From assembly GCA_027296055.1 (NCBI GenBank), contig JAPUJT010000185.1:42992-106991 (forward strand): DNA of 64,000 nt, given 5' to 3'. The notes beneath the pieces are model-generated. The model was not told the origin of the DNA, made no database searches, and saw only the letters and a list, made by a program, of their open reading frames with translations. The translations under genes were made by a program, and so were the position numbers. This stretch comes from Planctomycetota bacterium. GTDB lineage: Bacteria > Planctomycetota > JAPUJT01. This document shows, piece after piece, positions 53,038 through 60,187 of this stretch (position 1 is the first letter of the stretch; every line of letters begins with the position of its first letter).

Positions 53038-53979
53038 TCACTCGCCCGCGGAAAGGGCCGCACGGGCCCTCTCTGTCGAGCGATAGGATAGGACTCCCCC
53101 CTCGAGAAGCGTCTCCAGGGCCTTCTTGCATGCGGCGCGTGGAGCGGGATTGGTTCGAGGACTGATGAGAATGTTGGCCAAGCCCAACACAGCTGCATCG
53201 CCTAGAGAGACGATCGCCTCCAGGGCGGCTCGCTCGCGCGGGGGCCGAGACATCCCGGCGATGAGAGAGGGGAGGGCGTCGAGGTCCTTTGTCGCGGCGG
53301 CACGCTCGGCGGCCTCCCGCCAGATGCCCGGCGGCGCATTCGGATCATCCAGGATCCAGGAGACGGGCACTCGTACGTCGTCCTCGGCCAGGTCGATGCC
53401 AATCCAGCCGAGCAGGAAGTCGAGAAACTCGCCAGGGCTGAAGCCTACCCGGACGCCGACGAGCCCGAGGAATACATGCGCCTCGATGTCAAACGCATGC
53501 AGTCTTGACCACCCGCTCTTTGGATCTGTCCAGATCCAGGGCTCGAATTCTTCTGAGGAGTAGGATGCCAGGCCCGGCAGTAGCCAGTAGCAGGCGTGAT
53601 CTTCCTTGGTGTCCCCGGAATAATGAAGGTAGAGTCGGATACGATCAACATGATGAAAGGGAATCCACGCCAGGTTAGTCAGGGGGGAACCTACGAACCC
53701 CGTATCCCAATTCTCACCTTCAGATGATGCAACGAGATCACCGTATCGAAGGCCAACCGGTGTTGCCCAGTAAGCGCATCCACCACCGGCGACATGGATC
53801 AGGCCAGCCAACTTGAGTTCTGCCCCAAGCCCATAGCCAACTCCAGCCTCGACGGTGAAGCAGTCCGCCAGATCCCGCCCGCGTTTCGCGAAGTAATGCC
53901 CCACCGTCTGGCAGCCGGCGGTCATCGTGATGATCGCTATGAGGGTCAAGGGCTGAACGGGGAGTGTCATGACGCGCAT
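53038..53979 (-). CDS. lipoprotein of unrecognised family, copy A, with extra C-terminal helical domain
   Basis: 313 residues with a lipoprotein signal ending at TMTAGC. Residues 24-205 are shared with the proteins at 57237-57863 and 59112-59747: VGxYFxxRGRDLADC, VEAGVGYGLGAELKLAGLIH, CYWLLPGLASY, WSRLHAFDIEAHVFLGLVGV and GFSPGEFLDFLLGW. The other two end there; this one adds about 100 helical residues with a HEAT-like look (ERAALEAIVSLGDAAVLGLA). The segment overlapping its start (CATGACGCGCAT) resembles the repeat. It is probably located in the outer membrane or periplasm; the function is unknown. Confidence 0.75.
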   Translation of the reverse strand: MRVMTLPVQPLTLIAIITMTAGCQTVGHYFAKRGRDLADCFTVEAGVGYGLGAELKLAGLIHVAGGGCAYWATPVGLRYGDLVASSEGENWDTGFVGSPLTNLAWIPFHHVDRIRLYLHYSGDTKEDHACYWLLPGLASYSSEEFEPWIWTDPKSGWSRLHAFDIEAHVFLGLVGVRVGFSPGEFLDFLLGWIGIDLAEDDVRVPVSWILDDPNAPPGIWREAAERAAATKDLDALPSLIAGMSRPPRERAALEAIVSLGDAAVLGLANILISPRTNPAPRAACKKALETLLEGGVLSYRSTERARAALSAGE

Positions 53980-54003
53980 GGCGCTTCCGCTTTCCGGGTT
54001 GGC

Positions 54004-54612
54004 TCAGCGGGCGATCTTCTTCTTGAGGCGGTCCACGTCGAGGTCGCGGACGTACTTGACGATGCCTTTCCATATTTTATGGTATCCGTAACCCCCCTTG
54101 GTCATCTCCTTGATCGCCTCATCCTTCGACCAGCCCTGAACGATGATCCGATAGACGGCGATCATCATTCCGGTGCGATCCGCGCCGTGCTTGCAGTGGA
54201 GGAAGACCGGCTGCCGGTCCGGGTTCATGACGACCCGCAGGAAGTCCACGACCTCTTCTTCCTCGGCCTCCCAGGGCTGCACGGTGATCTTGACGTAGTC
54301 CAGGCCGACCTCCCTGCATTCACTCCGGTCGGAGTGCCATGTTCTCAGGTTGAGGACCGTGCGGATTCCCATCCTCTTCAGCTCCGGGAAGCCCTCGTCC
54401 TCCGGTTGGGCCCCCCGATAGAGGACCCGGTCTACCTGGTAGAAATTATCCAGGCCCGCCTTCCCCTCGATGGGCTTCGCCCAGTGCTCCGGTCGGGGGG
54501 CATCGGTGGCGGTCGTCTTCGGTCGTGGTTCTGTGGGGGGGGGCGGCAGCGCGCAGGAGAGCGTCCCCATGGCCAGCAATGCAGGCAGGATAGCGATCGA
54601 CAGACGCCTCAT
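54004..54612 (-). CDS. dual-specificity phosphatase-fold lipoprotein
   Basis: 202 residues; GAGGAG precedes the ATG. A lipoprotein signal ends at GTLSC, so the enzyme should act outside the cytoplasm. The phosphatase loop is HCKHGADRTGM (C-x5-R), as in secreted tyrosine/dual-specificity phosphatases. FYQVDRVLYRGAQP and RTVLNLRTW are the typical first strands. It begins 24 bases downstream of the lipoprotein at 53979 on the minus strand's upstream side and may be in the same unit. A second phosphatase is at the window start. Confidence 0.88.
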   Translation of the reverse strand: MRRLSIAILPALLAMGTLSCALPPPPTEPRPKTTATDAPRPEHWAKPIEGKAGLDNFYQVDRVLYRGAQPEDEGFPELKRMGIRTVLNLRTWHSDRSECREVGLDYVKITVQPWEAEEEEVVDFLRVVMNPDRQPVFLHCKHGADRTGMMIAVYRIIVQGWSKDEAIKEMTKGGYGYHKIWKGIVKYVRDLDVDRLKKKIAR

Positions 54613-54715
54613 CCCGGGTCTCCTCTTCCGGCGATAGAATACGCAATCATAACGCTCCCCACCTGATCAGGGTGCGCCCTGAGAACATCTTCGCTGTATT
54701 GGCATGATCACATCT

Positions 54716-55684
54716 CTAGGGCGCGTCCCACAAAGTCTTTCCGTCCTTTCCGGTTATCGATATCCGAACACTATCGGTTTCCGTCTGATAACGCATGCGC
54801 ACTCGCGGCCTGGCTTGATCGTCGTTCAGACCAATAACTGCTCCTTCTTCTCCTGCACCAAGTATGCCCTCAATCCGCCCATTAGCATCTTGCACCCTTA
54901 ATCTCGCCAGTCCATCCGCGTGTTGAAGTAGCTCAACACGCCTATTCTCCTTTGCATCGGTAAACAACAACTGAGCCTTTCCATCACCGTGGACAGACAG
55001 ATCAGCTGTGGCTGCAGAATCTCCACTCTTGAGCACAAGATGCACGCCTCTACCGCTATCCGATTCCATCAGAGTAGCGCGCCGAGCTCCATCCTGGCCC
55101 ACTATGATGAGTTTTACCTGACCGGACTCGATCATCTTGAAAATCCCGCGGGCTCTACCTTCTGCGTCATACATCGCCAGAGCAGGTGGCGTCGATCGCG
55201 TTACACCGATGGCAGCCTCTTTAAGATCTCGAAGCCCCAGGATGATGCGGTTTCTGCCGGTCTCATCCTTTAGCAAAACTCGGGGAGATCCCTCTGGTCC
55301 TACCTGAAGTTCCAGGCTTGGCCTTTGGAAATTGTCCAACAGGGAAAGAGTCGATCCTGCAGGGGTCTCCGCCAAAACAGCTCGTGTTTTCCCATGCTCG
55401 TCATATAGTGAAAGAGATGTATTGTTCTCCACAGCACTCAATAGGATTCGAGTCCTTCCCATTTCGTCCACGATCGCTATCCCTCGGGCTTGGAGCAGAT
55501 CGGTCACTTCCTTGAGCATGGAAACTTCCGCTCGGTGAGTGAGGACCCTGGTCTCCAGGGTGTCCAGATCTGCCTCCAGATCTGCGATGGTTCGCGATTT
55601 CGCCATATCCTTGCCCAGGAGGAACACCAAGGCACAGAGGATCAGACCGGGGATCAGAACTTTGGATATGGACGCTCGGCTCAT
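54716..55684 (-). CDS. membrane-anchored protein with coiled coil and repeated beta-strands
   Basis: 322 residues; AGGAGG precedes the ATG. One N-terminal membrane helix (KVLIPGLILCALVFLLG) is followed by a coiled coil (about 32-65, ADLEADLDTLETRVLTHRAE). A long run of short beta repeats follows (GRTRILLSA, GKTRAVLAE, GRNRIILGL, GRARGIFKM, NRRVELLQH), suggesting a beta-helix or fibre. I recognise no enzymatic residues. The lower GC content and long free 5' region fit the accessory cluster. Confidence 0.75.
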   Translation of the reverse strand: MSRASISKVLIPGLILCALVFLLGKDMAKSRTIADLEADLDTLETRVLTHRAEVSMLKEVTDLLQARGIAIVDEMGRTRILLSAVENNTSLSLYDEHGKTRAVLAETPAGSTLSLLDNFQRPSLELQVGPEGSPRVLLKDETGRNRIILGLRDLKEAAIGVTRSTPPALAMYDAEGRARGIFKMIESGQVKLIIVGQDGARRATLMESDSGRGVHLVLKSGDSAATADLSVHGDGKAQLLFTDAKENRRVELLQHADGLARLRVQDANGRIEGILGAGEEGAVIGLNDDQARPRVRMRYQTETDSVRISITGKDGKTLWDAP

Positions 55685-55808
55685 GGCTTGACCTCCTGAA
55701 ATCTTTGCGGTGGGTTGCCTGACAGGAAGTAGCTAACCTTCTCGAGAGGTTCGCATCAAGCCTCCGTGCGCGCAGTCGAGGGCCAATGCAACGTCCGAGG
55801 GAGTTTCA

Positions 55809-55855
55809 TGACGCGCACCAAACTCTCCACTAGACTCGGGGTTCGATGCGCGTCA
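55809..55855. repeat. accessory-region hairpin repeat, copy 1
   Basis: TGACGCGCACCAAAC pairs with GTTCGATGCGCGTCA, forming an imperfect stem around a 17-base loop. It is similar in sequence and size to the copies at 57887 and 59827. It lies 125 bases upstream of the coiled-coil protein. Confidence 0.85.
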
Positions 55856-56059
55856 AGGATCTCGAATCAGAAATCGATGCCCGCGCTCGCCTACAGTACG
55901 GAGATCCTGGCTGGGGTTTTTGCTTCCTTCAGACTCGTCCCTTCGAGAGGGCAGGCACCAGGACTTGTGGTTACGATCGTTCAGCCAGAAGTGCTTTATG
56001 ATCGGCTCGACAATGAAGTCAACCAGGCTATCGATTGAATTTAAGAGCCACCACAACAT
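55853..56059 (-). CDS. possible small membrane-associated protein
   Basis: 68 residues from the ATG at 56059 (GGAAGGGGAAGT nearby). The N-terminus is hydrophobic and aromatic (MLWWLLNSIDSLVDFIVEP), while the rest is charged and shows no family pattern. The stop lies inside the hairpin repeat at 55809-55855. The frame could be coding by context, but it might also be noise. Confidence 0.35.
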   Translation of the reverse strand: MLWWLLNSIDSLVDFIVEPIIKHFWLNDRNHKSWCLPSRRDESEGSKNPSQDLRTVGERGHRFLIRDP

Positions 56060-56179
56060 TCCCACTACTTCCCCTTCCCTCGCCGCTTCTTGAACCCTCT
56101 AGCTTCCGTCCTCCCTGCCCCGCGGGTCAGGTGCAGCGGTCAGGTAGGCGGCCTTCGTGATACCCTTCTCTTGAATGAC

Positions 56180-56692
56180 TCATCTCAGCGCCCACTGAAT
56201 GTTCTTGCCCACGAAAAGCGCGAGGGAAACACCCAGCAGTGCCACGAAGAGAAGAACAGGGGTCCACGGGTACGATGCGTAGATGAACACCTTGAACCAG
56301 ACCGCAATCACATAAAGCGTGAGTAGTGCAGCCGAGAAGCGTGGTAGGACCACGCGCAGGAAAGTGGATGGAAGTTGCCCTGGACGAGGGTGCAGCTTGC
56401 CTTCGACGACGTACGCAAAGCGAACGTAGAGGACGAAGGCAGATACTCCAAGGGCAAGAGCCAGACTCCACGGCAGCAATTGTCCGCTGCTATAGGCGAG
56501 GAGACCGACCGTGCTACCGCCCATGAGGAGAAGGATGAATGGCAGAGTTTCGTTCTCGCGGGCGCATCGCCTTGCTCGGAGGAACACTCCCGTCGGCTGA
56601 GAGCTGCGCCCTACAGCCAACCGGGGCGGAATCGTGAATATGTACCCCTCGGGCTGACTCTTTGGCCCCCCCCCACTCGCTTTGAATAGCAT
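56180..56692 (-). CDS. small polytopic membrane protein
   Basis: 170 residues from the ATG at 56692, set by AGGTGG six bases upstream; this site lies in the shared leader repeat. A soluble N-terminus of about 60 residues with PPRLAVGRSSQPTGVF precedes three or four helices (LPFILLLMGGSTVGLLAY, WSLALALGVSAFVLYVRFAY, LLTLYVIAVWFKVFIYASYP, and LLFVALLGVSLALFVG). The family is not recognised. The longer frame upstream is not coding-like. Confidence 0.7.
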   Translation of the reverse strand: MLFKASGGGPKSQPEGYIFTIPPRLAVGRSSQPTGVFLRARRCARENETLPFILLLMGGSTVGLLAYSSGQLLPWSLALALGVSAFVLYVRFAYVVEGKLHPRPGQLPSTFLRVVLPRFSAALLTLYVIAVWFKVFIYASYPWTPVLLFVALLGVSLALFVGKNIQWALR

Positions 56693-56700
56693 CGCTGTCC

Positions 56701-56780
56701 ACCTGACGGATAGGGCGCTCACCTGCCAGCAGTGGCCCGCTGCCTGGCATGATAGCCGCCAAGAGCCTTGCCAGACAAGG
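56701..56780. repeat. leader repeat, copy 2, with downstream 32-base repeat
   Basis: 56701-56724 matches 52516-52539 at 22 of 24 positions. 56716-56732 matches 58645-58661. 56749-56780 matches 59076-59107 at 29 of 32 positions. These mosaics recur upstream of small minus-strand genes in this region. Confidence 0.7.
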
Positions 56781-56828
56781 CCAGGGGAGTGTCCTGGTTT
56801 CGCTGCGCCAAGTGAGAGATAGTGCAAG

Positions 56829-57197
56829 CTACCAGGGAATGTCCGCCAACCACGCAAGGCCCAATAACCAAGGCACGAATAGCCCCAGGCCTATAGCGTT
56901 GAGCCAAACAGGTAGGACCTTCTTCCCTCGCTCCCGCCTCTTCCACAAGGAGTCAAGCAGGCCAGCGGCAAAACAGAGCGGGGGAACAGAGAGGCAGACG
57001 AGTAGAGTCAGCGACGCCAATAGGTTGTGAATGTCGTAATTAGGGTAGCTGAAGAAGTGCCAAAATATCGGAAACCCTACTTGCATCGACGCTCCAACTA
57101 CAAAGAGCCTCGCTCCGCCCAGCATGCTGAGTACGGGAATGAACAGCACCACGCCGACGACTAGAGTTGCCAGAAAGATCAGCTCGCCAGTCATCAC
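56829..57197 (-). CDS. small membrane protein
   Basis: 122 residues starting ATGATG at 57197. Three membrane helices are visible: GELIFLATLVVGVVLFIPVL, LLASLTLLVCLSVPPLCFAA and LNAIGLGLFVPWLLGLAWL. It starts 39 bases after the stop of the lipoprotein at 57237. The family is not recognised. Translation could be linked to the lipoprotein, though the ribosome binding site is weak (GAGATAG). Confidence 0.7.
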   Translation of the reverse strand: MMTGELIFLATLVVGVVLFIPVLSMLGGARLFVVGASMQVGFPIFWHFFSYPNYDIHNLLASLTLLVCLSVPPLCFAAGLLDSLWKRRERGKKVLPVWLNAIGLGLFVPWLLGLAWLADIPW

Positions 57198-57236
57198 TAT
57201 CTCAAGTCATGCGGTCTCGGACAGACCCGAGGCCAG

Positions 57237-57863
57237 CTACTCCACCTCGACTGGCGACACCCAGGCCTGCAGCGGGACGTCATCCCCTGCGATATCCACC
57301 CCGAACCAGCCGAGGAAGAAGTCGACGAACTCGCCGGGGCTGAAGCCTGCGCGGACGCCAACCTTGCCGAGGAATAGATGCGCCTGGATGTCAAACGCAT
57401 GCAACCTCGACCAGCCGCCCTCCGGATCCGTCCAGATCCAGCTATTGTGTGTAAGGTCGCGGTAGGACGCCAACGCCGGCAGCAGCCAGTAGCAGCCATG
57501 CTCTCTCTTGGCGTCCATGGAAGAATGGAGGTAGGGTTTGGCCCAAGCTTCCAACCCCAGGCCAGCGACGGGACCAATGAACATCGTAAGCTGATCCTTA
57601 CTTTCAGATGATGGAACGAGATCGCCGTATCGAAGGCCCGCGTAAGGTGCTCCGTAAAAGCATCCACCAGCGGCGACATGGACCAAGCCAGCGAGCTTGA
57701 GTTCCGGCCCCAACCCTAAGCCAACTCCCGCCTCGAGGGTTATGCAGTCGGCCAGATCCAGCCGGCGGTTGCCGAGGTAGTTCCCCACCGTCGTCTGGCA
57801 GCCGGTGGTCATCGTGATGATCGCTATGAGGGTCATGGGCTGGAGAAGGCGTATCCAGAGCAT
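57237..57863 (-). CDS. lipoprotein of unrecognised family, copy B
   Basis: 208 residues from the ATG at 57863, set by AGGAGG upstream; the longer frame to 58091 is not needed. A lipoprotein signal ends at TMTTGC, then QTTVGNYLGNRRLDLADC. The body is shared with copies A and C: CITLEAGVGLGLGPELKLAG, CYWLLPALASY, WSRLHAFDIQAHLFLGKVGV and GFSPGEFVDFFLGWFGVDIA. It lacks the C-terminal extension of copy A. DNA identity with copy C near the 3' end is above 90 percent, so the duplication is recent. It is preceded by a hairpin repeat and followed by a small membrane protein gene. Confidence 0.75.
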   Translation of the reverse strand: MLWIRLLQPMTLIAIITMTTGCQTTVGNYLGNRRLDLADCITLEAGVGLGLGPELKLAGLVHVAAGGCFYGAPYAGLRYGDLVPSSESKDQLTMFIGPVAGLGLEAWAKPYLHSSMDAKREHGCYWLLPALASYRDLTHNSWIWTDPEGGWSRLHAFDIQAHLFLGKVGVRAGFSPGEFVDFFLGWFGVDIAGDDVPLQAWVSPVEVE

Positions 57864-57886
57864 GGCATTCCTCCTGGGGAGTTCCA

Positions 57887-57933
57887 TGACGCGCACCACA
57901 CTCCACACCGAACTGGTAGTTCGGGGCGCGTCA
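57887..57933. repeat. accessory-region hairpin repeat, copy 2
   Basis: TGACGCGC and GCGCGTCA close an imperfect stem around the variable middle ACCACACTCC...GTTCGGG. It lies just upstream of lipoprotein copy B (start 57863). It is about 2.08 kb from copy 1 and 1.94 kb from copy 3. Confidence 0.85.
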
Positions 57934-57994
57934 GATCCAGGTGGGGCTGTTGTTATCTTGGGTGGTGATCGGAATTGAGAGAGGGGGACCAGGA

Positions 57995-58084
57995 TCACTT
58001 CTTGTTGGCCACGATCCAAACCACGACGACCGCCCCAACGACGACGGCTCCGAGTACCAAGAGTCCAAGTATTCCCACTTGCAT
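57995..58084 (-). CDS. 29-residue single-helix membrane microprotein
   Basis: A 30-codon frame starts at the ATG at 58084 with a perfect ribosome binding site, CAGGAGGGTGAGCC. The product is MQVGILGLLVLGAVVVGAVV followed by VVWIVANKK: one membrane helix with a basic end, a typical shape for small regulatory or structural membrane peptides. It stands between lipoprotein copy B and the next small membrane protein gene. No homologue is claimed. Confidence 0.65.
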   Translation of the reverse strand: MQVGILGLLVLGAVVVGAVVVVWIVANKK

Positions 58085-58188
58085 GGCTCACCCTCCTGAT
58101 GCTCTGGCGTTGGCCCGCCCAAGCCCTTATGAATCTTCACGAAGTTGTAGTAATTGAAACATGGCTTGACCTCTTCTAACGGGGCATG

Positions 58189-58617
58189 TTAGTCCGGTTG
58201 GTCCAGATCGGTGAACAGGACCGTATCAGTCAATCGCTCGTAGCGCATGAGTGATAGAATTACAGCGTTTACTATAGCGTATAGCATTCTGACCAGGAAG
58301 AAGACTGACGGCAGGAGAAAGAATAGGGAGGCGAGCATAAGCGGTCTTCGGAAAAGCCTGATGCCAGAATCGTAGAACATGATCCAGAACAGAATCCATC
58401 CCACGAGGGCAGACATCTGGCCCACAAAAAACCAGGGCAGTACCCAGCGAAGGGCATACCCAATCTTGTCAGGAGCGCTCCACAGATTCTCGGGCTCCCA
58501 GAGATAGATTGCACAGAATGCGGCTGTCGAGATCACGGCAAAGGCGAACGCGAAGGGTGCCAATCGAGCGGTGGGGGCCGGTTGCCTCTGAGATTGAGGG
58601 GTTGAATCTCCGACCAT
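58189..58617 (-). CDS. small polytopic membrane protein
   Basis: 142 residues; GGCGGAG precedes the ATG. A polar Gln/Pro-rich N-terminus of 20 residues is followed by four helices (FAFAFAVISTAAFCAIYL, WVLPWFFVGQMSALVGWILF, LMLASLFFLLPSVFFLVRML, and YAIVNAVILSL). The family is not recognised. It shares a leader piece (58645-58661) with the gene at 56180. Confidence 0.75.
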   Translation of the reverse strand: MVGDSTPQSQRQPAPTARLAPFAFAFAVISTAAFCAIYLWEPENLWSAPDKIGYALRWVLPWFFVGQMSALVGWILFWIMFYDSGIRLFRRPLMLASLFFLLPSVFFLVRMLYAIVNAVILSLMRYERLTDTVLFTDLDQPD

Positions 58618-58647
58618 ATGGATTGCTCCGCCCTACGCCTCGGCCGC

Positions 58648-59004
58648 TCACCTGCCAGTAGCACCATCCGAATTCAGGTCTCTCTCTTTTTCTGCCGCGC
58701 CGTTGGTCAGGTGCCGTGGATTGCCAGGAAGCTCTCGGCAAGCCGCACAATCCGCCGCAGCTGGGGCGTGCAAGAGGCAATGTTCGTCAGCGAGCTGCGA
58801 GCGGTAAACGGCGTACAAATCTGGATCGATGTAGTAGTGACTGAAAACAGGAAGCCACAGGACCCGGAATACCTTTCTGACCTGGTAAATCCTACCGCCT
58901 TTCACGCCTTCGTCCACATATCTGATGGGCGGGATCAGTGCCGAACATCCGGCGACGGAGAAGAGCATTACGAACATGAAGCAGAGCAAGGGAAGCCGTC
59001 TCAT
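58648..59004 (-). CDS. small lipoprotein
   Basis: 118 residues; AGGAGG precedes the ATG. A lipoprotein signal ends at SVAGC. The rest carries YIDPDLYAVYRSQLADEHCL and a C-terminal Cys cluster (CLLHAPAAADCAACREL). It is probably anchored in the outer membrane or inner-membrane outer leaflet. The family is not recognised. It sits at the 3' side of lipoprotein copy C, after the 32-base repeat. Confidence 0.75.
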   Translation of the reverse strand: MRRLPLLCFMFVMLFSVAGCSALIPPIRYVDEGVKGGRIYQVRKVFRVLWLPVFSHYYIDPDLYAVYRSQLADEHCLLHAPAAADCAACRELPGNPRHLTNGAAEKERDLNSDGATGR

Positions 59005-59075
59005 GCTTAGGTCCTCCTAACCGGAACTTTGCGGAACTACATAATCCCTTTCGCGGCGCGTTCCCCACTTCTTAG

Positions 59076-59107
59076 ATGATAGACGCCAGCAGCCTTGCCA
59101 GACAAGG
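59076..59107. repeat. 32-base repeat, copy 2
   Basis: 29 of 32 positions match 56749-56780. It begins within five bases of the stop codon of lipoprotein copy C and precedes the next minus-strand gene. Confidence 0.7.
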
Positions 59108-59111
59108 TCAG

Positions 59112-59747
59112 CTACTCCACCGCAACTGGAGACACCCCGGCCTGCAGCGGGACATCATCCCCCGCGATATCCACCCCGAACCAGCCGAGGAAGAAGTCCA
59201 CGAACTCCCCGGGGCTGAAGCCGGCGCGGGCACCGACCACGCCGAGGAATAGATGCGCCTCGATGTCGAACGCATGCACCCTCGACCAGCGGTTCCTCGA
59301 ATGCGTCCATATCCAGCCACGACCGTAGGACGCTAACCCCGGCAACAGCCAGTAGCAGGCGTGATCTTCCTTGGCGTACGTCGAAAAATGAAGGACCGGT
59401 TCGAGTCGTCCCCGTCCATGAAGAGGGACCAAACCCATTAAGTTGACAATAGGGAAACCAAAGAACTCCGTATCCCAATCCTTACTTCCAGGTGATGGGC
59501 CTAGATCACCGTATCGAAGGCCCACGGGAGGTGGCCCGTAAAAGCCTGCACCAACCGCGACATGGACTAGGCCAGCCAACTTGAGTTCCGCCCCAAGCCC
59601 ATAGCCAACTCCCGCCTCGATGGTGATGCAGTCCGCCAAGTCCCGCCCGCGATTGGCAAAGTAGTTCCCCACCGTCGTCTGGCAGCCGGTAGACAATGAG
59701 ATGAGCGATACGAGGGTGCAGGGGAGAATACGCCGATATCTGGGCAC
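59112..59747 (-). CDS. lipoprotein of unrecognised family, copy C
   Basis: 211 residues from a GTG at 59747, chosen because AGGAG lies eight bases upstream and because the N-terminus then aligns with copy B. A lipoprotein signal ends at SLSTGC, then QTTVGNYFANRGRDLADC. The core is shared with copies A and B: ITIEAGVGYGLGAELKLAGL, CYWLLPGLASY, WSRVHAFDIEAHLFLGVVGA and GFSPGEFVDFFLGWFGVDIA, with the same C-terminal QAGVSPVAVE ending as copy B (QAWVSPVEVE). It is probably outer-membrane or periplasmic; the function is unknown. Confidence 0.75.
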   Translation of the reverse strand: MPRYRRILPCTLVSLISLSTGCQTTVGNYFANRGRDLADCITIEAGVGYGLGAELKLAGLVHVAVGAGFYGPPPVGLRYGDLGPSPGSKDWDTEFFGFPIVNLMGLVPLHGRGRLEPVLHFSTYAKEDHACYWLLPGLASYGRGWIWTHSRNRWSRVHAFDIEAHLFLGVVGARAGFSPGEFVDFFLGWFGVDIAGDDVPLQAGVSPVAVE

Positions 59748-59826
59748 GTTGGAACTCCTGCGAGTTTCCAGTCTCCTCCAGGCTACCCTGCCTGCCGAGA
59801 GGATCAATGGGCACAGGCGAGTTTCA

Positions 59827-59873
59827 TGACGCGCACCAAACTCCCCACCAAGCTCGGGGTTTGGTGCGCGTAA
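59827..59873. repeat. accessory-region hairpin repeat, copy 3 (best preserved)
   Basis: ACGCGCACCAAAC (59829-59841) and GTTTGGTGCGCGT (59859-59871) form a perfect 13-bp stem with a 17-base loop. It lies 80 bases upstream of the start of lipoprotein copy C. No T-run follows, so it is not a standard terminator. Confidence 0.9.
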
Positions 59874-59910
59874 GGCATCCGAATCTCATATTAGATGATT
59901 TGACGTAAGG

Positions 59911-59960
59911 TGGTGGAGCATACCGGGCTCGAACCGGTGACCTTCTGACTGCCAGTCAAC
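59911..59960 (-). other. 3' fragment of a tRNA-Ala gene (attachment site)
   Basis: Read on the minus strand, this is the second half of a tRNA: an anticodon loop with GGC (alanine), variable loop AGGTC, T-arm ACCGG-TTCGAGC-CCGGT, acceptor strand ATGCTCC, discriminator A and CCA ending at 59911. No D-arm or 5' acceptor strand precedes it. It is therefore not a functional gene but the duplicated core left when an element integrates into a tRNA 3' end. The side without tRNA sequence faces the integrase. Confidence 0.85.
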
Positions 59961-60044
59961 CCCTTGACATTTTTCAACGCCGCGTGTAGAAGAGATTCCT
60001 GCCGCAGATCCTTGAATTCACTTGGTTTTATGGCACTATTCAGC

Positions 60045-60105
60045 AATGACGAATAATGACGAATATGGCATCGAACGGTGAGCATGTGGGCACATTTTGG
60101 GCACA
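60045..60105 (+). repeat. direct repeats between attachment site and integrase gene
   Basis: AATGACGAAT occurs twice in tandem (60045-60054, 60055-60064). GGGCACA occurs twice, 11 bases apart (60088 and 60099). Short direct repeats between the core site and the integrase gene are typical arm-type recombinase or excisionase sites. Confidence 0.5.
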
Positions 60106-60187
60106 GGCGCGTAACCGCGCTCTGTGAAGGGATCTGCCTGCGTCGATTGGCCCTTCACCGCGCACGACCCTTTCGGGGGATCTGACT

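Noticed and set aside
54704..54901. 65-codon plus-strand frame starting ATGATC at 54704
   Set aside because: It overlaps the 3' part of the coiled-coil/beta-repeat gene in antisense and shows no ribosome binding site or motif.
52227..59873. Integron-like gene cassette array
   Set aside because: The hairpins have no attC-type GTTRRRY/RYYYAAC cores and the integrase at 60188 is a tRNA-type phage integrase, not an integron integrase.
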